DNA of 6,696 nt from JANNOG01 sp050329835 (GTDB taxonomy: Bacteria; Actinomycetota; Actinomycetes; Actinomycetales; JBBAYJ01), in contig JBHJOJ010000235.1 of assembly GCA_050329835.1 (NCBI GenBank), positions 1 through 6,696 of the forward strand, given 5' to 3'. Within the stretch, counting starts at the first letter, position 1; each line of letters begins with the position of its first letter. This document shows, piece after piece, positions 5,946 to 6,696 of this stretch. Under the pieces are notes generated by a model, which was not told the DNA's origin, ran no database searches, and was given only the letters and a program-made list of their open reading frames with translations. The position numbers were made by a program, and so were the translations under genes.

Positions 5946-6696
5946 ATGTCGCACCAGGTCCAGATGCCGCAGCTGGGCGAGAGCGTGACCGAGGGGACGA
6001 TCACCCGCTGGCTCAAGCAGGTCGGCGACCACGTCGAGGTGGACGAGCCGCTCGTCGAGGTGTCGACGGACAAGGTGGACACCGAGATCCCCTCGCCGTT
6101 CGCCGGGACCCTCCAGCGGATCCTCGCGGCCGAGGACGAGACGGTCGCCGTCGGCGCCGACCTCGCGGTCATCGGCGACGGCTCCGACGGCGGGGACGGC
6201 GCCGGCGGGGACGCCGCGGCCGCCGGTGAACCCTCCGCCGTCCCGGACGCCCCACTCCCGGACGCCCCCGCCGCGGACGCCCCCGCCCAGGCGGCTCCGG
6301 AGCCCGTCGCGGCCGCGGGGTCCGCGACCGCGGCTCCCGGTCAGTCGGCCGACGGGCCCGCGGGCGGTGCCGACGGGGCGACCGACATCACGATGCCCGC
6401 GCTCGGGGAGTCGGTCACCGAGGGGACGATCACCCGCTGGCTGGTCCGGGTCGGTGACACGGTCGCGGTCGACCAGCCGATCCTCGAGGTGTCGACGGAC
6501 AAGGTCGACACCGAGATCCCGTCGCCCGTCGCCGGCGTCGTCCGCGAGATCGTCGCGGCGGAGGACGAGACCGCCGCCGTCGGGGCGGTCCTGGCGCGGA
6601 TCGGCGGGGCGGGGAGCGGCACCGGCGGCGAGGCCGGCGCCGGGAGCGACGCGGCGCCGGCTGAGGCACCGGACGCCCGGCCGGCCCCGCAACCCT
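5946..6696 (+). CDS. sucB: Dihydrolipoamide acyltransferase (E2), two lipoyl domains; 3' end outside window
   Basis: E2 carries acyl groups on swinging lipoyl-lysine arms and transfers them to CoA in 2-oxoacid dehydrogenase complexes. The visible 250 residues hold lipoyl domain 1 (~3-77, acceptor K43), an Ala/Pro/Asp/Gly linker (~78-145), lipoyl domain 2 (~146-220, acceptor K186), and the start of a second linker. Both domains carry LGESVTEGTITRWL and STDKVDTEIPSP. The E1/E3-binding and catalytic domains, or a third lipoyl domain, lie beyond the edge. Such actinobacterial genes are often labelled sucB, but the syntenic M. tuberculosis gene is dlaT (Rv2215), the pyruvate dehydrogenase E2. In many actinobacteria 2-oxoglutarate dehydrogenase uses an E1-E2 fusion that borrows these lipoyl domains, so a shared role is likely. 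The symbol is the conventional one; acyl specificity cannot be read here. ATG 5946 is fixed by AAGGAG. Confidence 0.95.
   Translation, partial: MSHQVQMPQLGESVTEGTITRWLKQVGDHVEVDEPLVEVSTDKVDTEIPSPFAGTLQRILAAEDETVAVGADLAVIGDGSDGGDGAGGDAAAAGEPSAVPDAPLPDAPAADAPAQAAPEPVAAAGSATAAPGQSADGPAGGADGATDITMPALGESVTEGTITRWLVRVGDTVAVDQPILEVSTDKVDTEIPSPVAGVVREIVAAEDETAAVGAVLARIGGAGSGTGGEAGAGSDAAPAEAPDARPAPQP
5988..6013 (+). repeat. Direct repeat copy A, lipoyl domain 1
   Basis: These 26 bases, coding for most of the TEGTITRWL segment, are identical to 6417-6442, exactly 429 bases (143 codons) downstream in lipoyl domain 2. A second exact match of 20 bases at the same offset covers the lipoyl-lysine site (6057-6076 and 6486-6505). 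Confidence 0.9.
6244..6288 (+). repeat. Three 15-bp tandem units in the first E2 linker
   Basis: Units start at 6244, 6259 and 6274, each beginning CGGACGCCCC. Units 2 and 3 differ only at their last base. They encode PDAPL, PDAPA and ADAPA, an Ala/Pro/Asp spacer of the kind that keeps E2 linkers extended and mobile. In-frame unit changes would alter linker length by five residues. Confidence 0.75.
6417..6442 (+). repeat. Direct repeat copy B, lipoyl domain 2
   Basis: Identical partner of 5988-6013, 429 bases downstream and in the same reading frame. It marks the internal duplication of the lipoyl domain. Confidence 0.9.

Noticed and set aside
4436..6172. 578-codon open frame on the minus strand across lpdA and the start of the E2 gene
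   Set aside because: It is a mirror of lpdA, whose FAD, disulfide, NAD and dyad motifs are all intact on the plus strand. The antisense product is Asp/Gly/Leu/His-rich with no domain.

Overview
The window is very GC-rich (well over 70% by eye), with almost only G/C in third codon positions, GTG starts and mostly TGA stops. This and the gene families indicate a high-GC actinomycete chromosome. I cannot name the genus from the sequence; a mycobacterial, streptomycete, pseudonocardial or geodermatophilid relative would all fit. I see no phage, IS, CRISPR, tRNA or rRNA signal. From memory, the order glycerate kinase / DUF3043 membrane protein / cobT / leucyl aminopeptidase / E2 follows Mycobacterium tuberculosis Rv2205c, Rv2206, Rv2207, Rv2213 (pepB) and Rv2215 (dlaT). 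The aminopeptidase-lpd-E2 order also resembles Streptomyces SCO2179-2181. This looks like a conserved chromosomal neighbourhood, not an accessory island.

Layout. (1) 1-473, minus: N-terminal 157 residues of an actinobacterial glycerate kinase-family protein, cut by the window edge. (2) 549-1124, plus: DUF3043 two-helix membrane protein, divergent from the kinase. (3) 1138-1476, minus: a small conserved-looking protein of unknown function, convergent with the DUF3043 gene (13 bp gap) and divergent from cobT (37 bp gap). (4) 1514-2656, plus: a CobT-family phosphoribosyltransferase with an atypical active site. (5) 2668-4326, plus: M17 leucyl aminopeptidase with all catalytic residues. (6) 4502-5893, plus: dihydrolipoyl dehydrogenase (E3). 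(7) 5946 to the end, plus: dihydrolipoamide acyltransferase (E2) with two lipoyl domains, cut before its catalytic domain.

The one clear functional pair is lpdA plus the E2 gene. They supply the E3 and E2 parts of pyruvate (and probably 2-oxoglutarate) dehydrogenase, 52 bp apart and each with a Shine-Dalgarno sequence. The other five genes lack a Shine-Dalgarno sequence. Each instead has a -10-like hexamer ending 6-8 nt before its start codon, which suggests leaderless transcripts.

I found no convincing new multi-gene system. The points most worth checking are the divergent CobT active site, the 11-bp inverted repeat around the putative lpdA promoter, the small unknown gene facing cobT, and the near-identical lipoyl-domain duplication.
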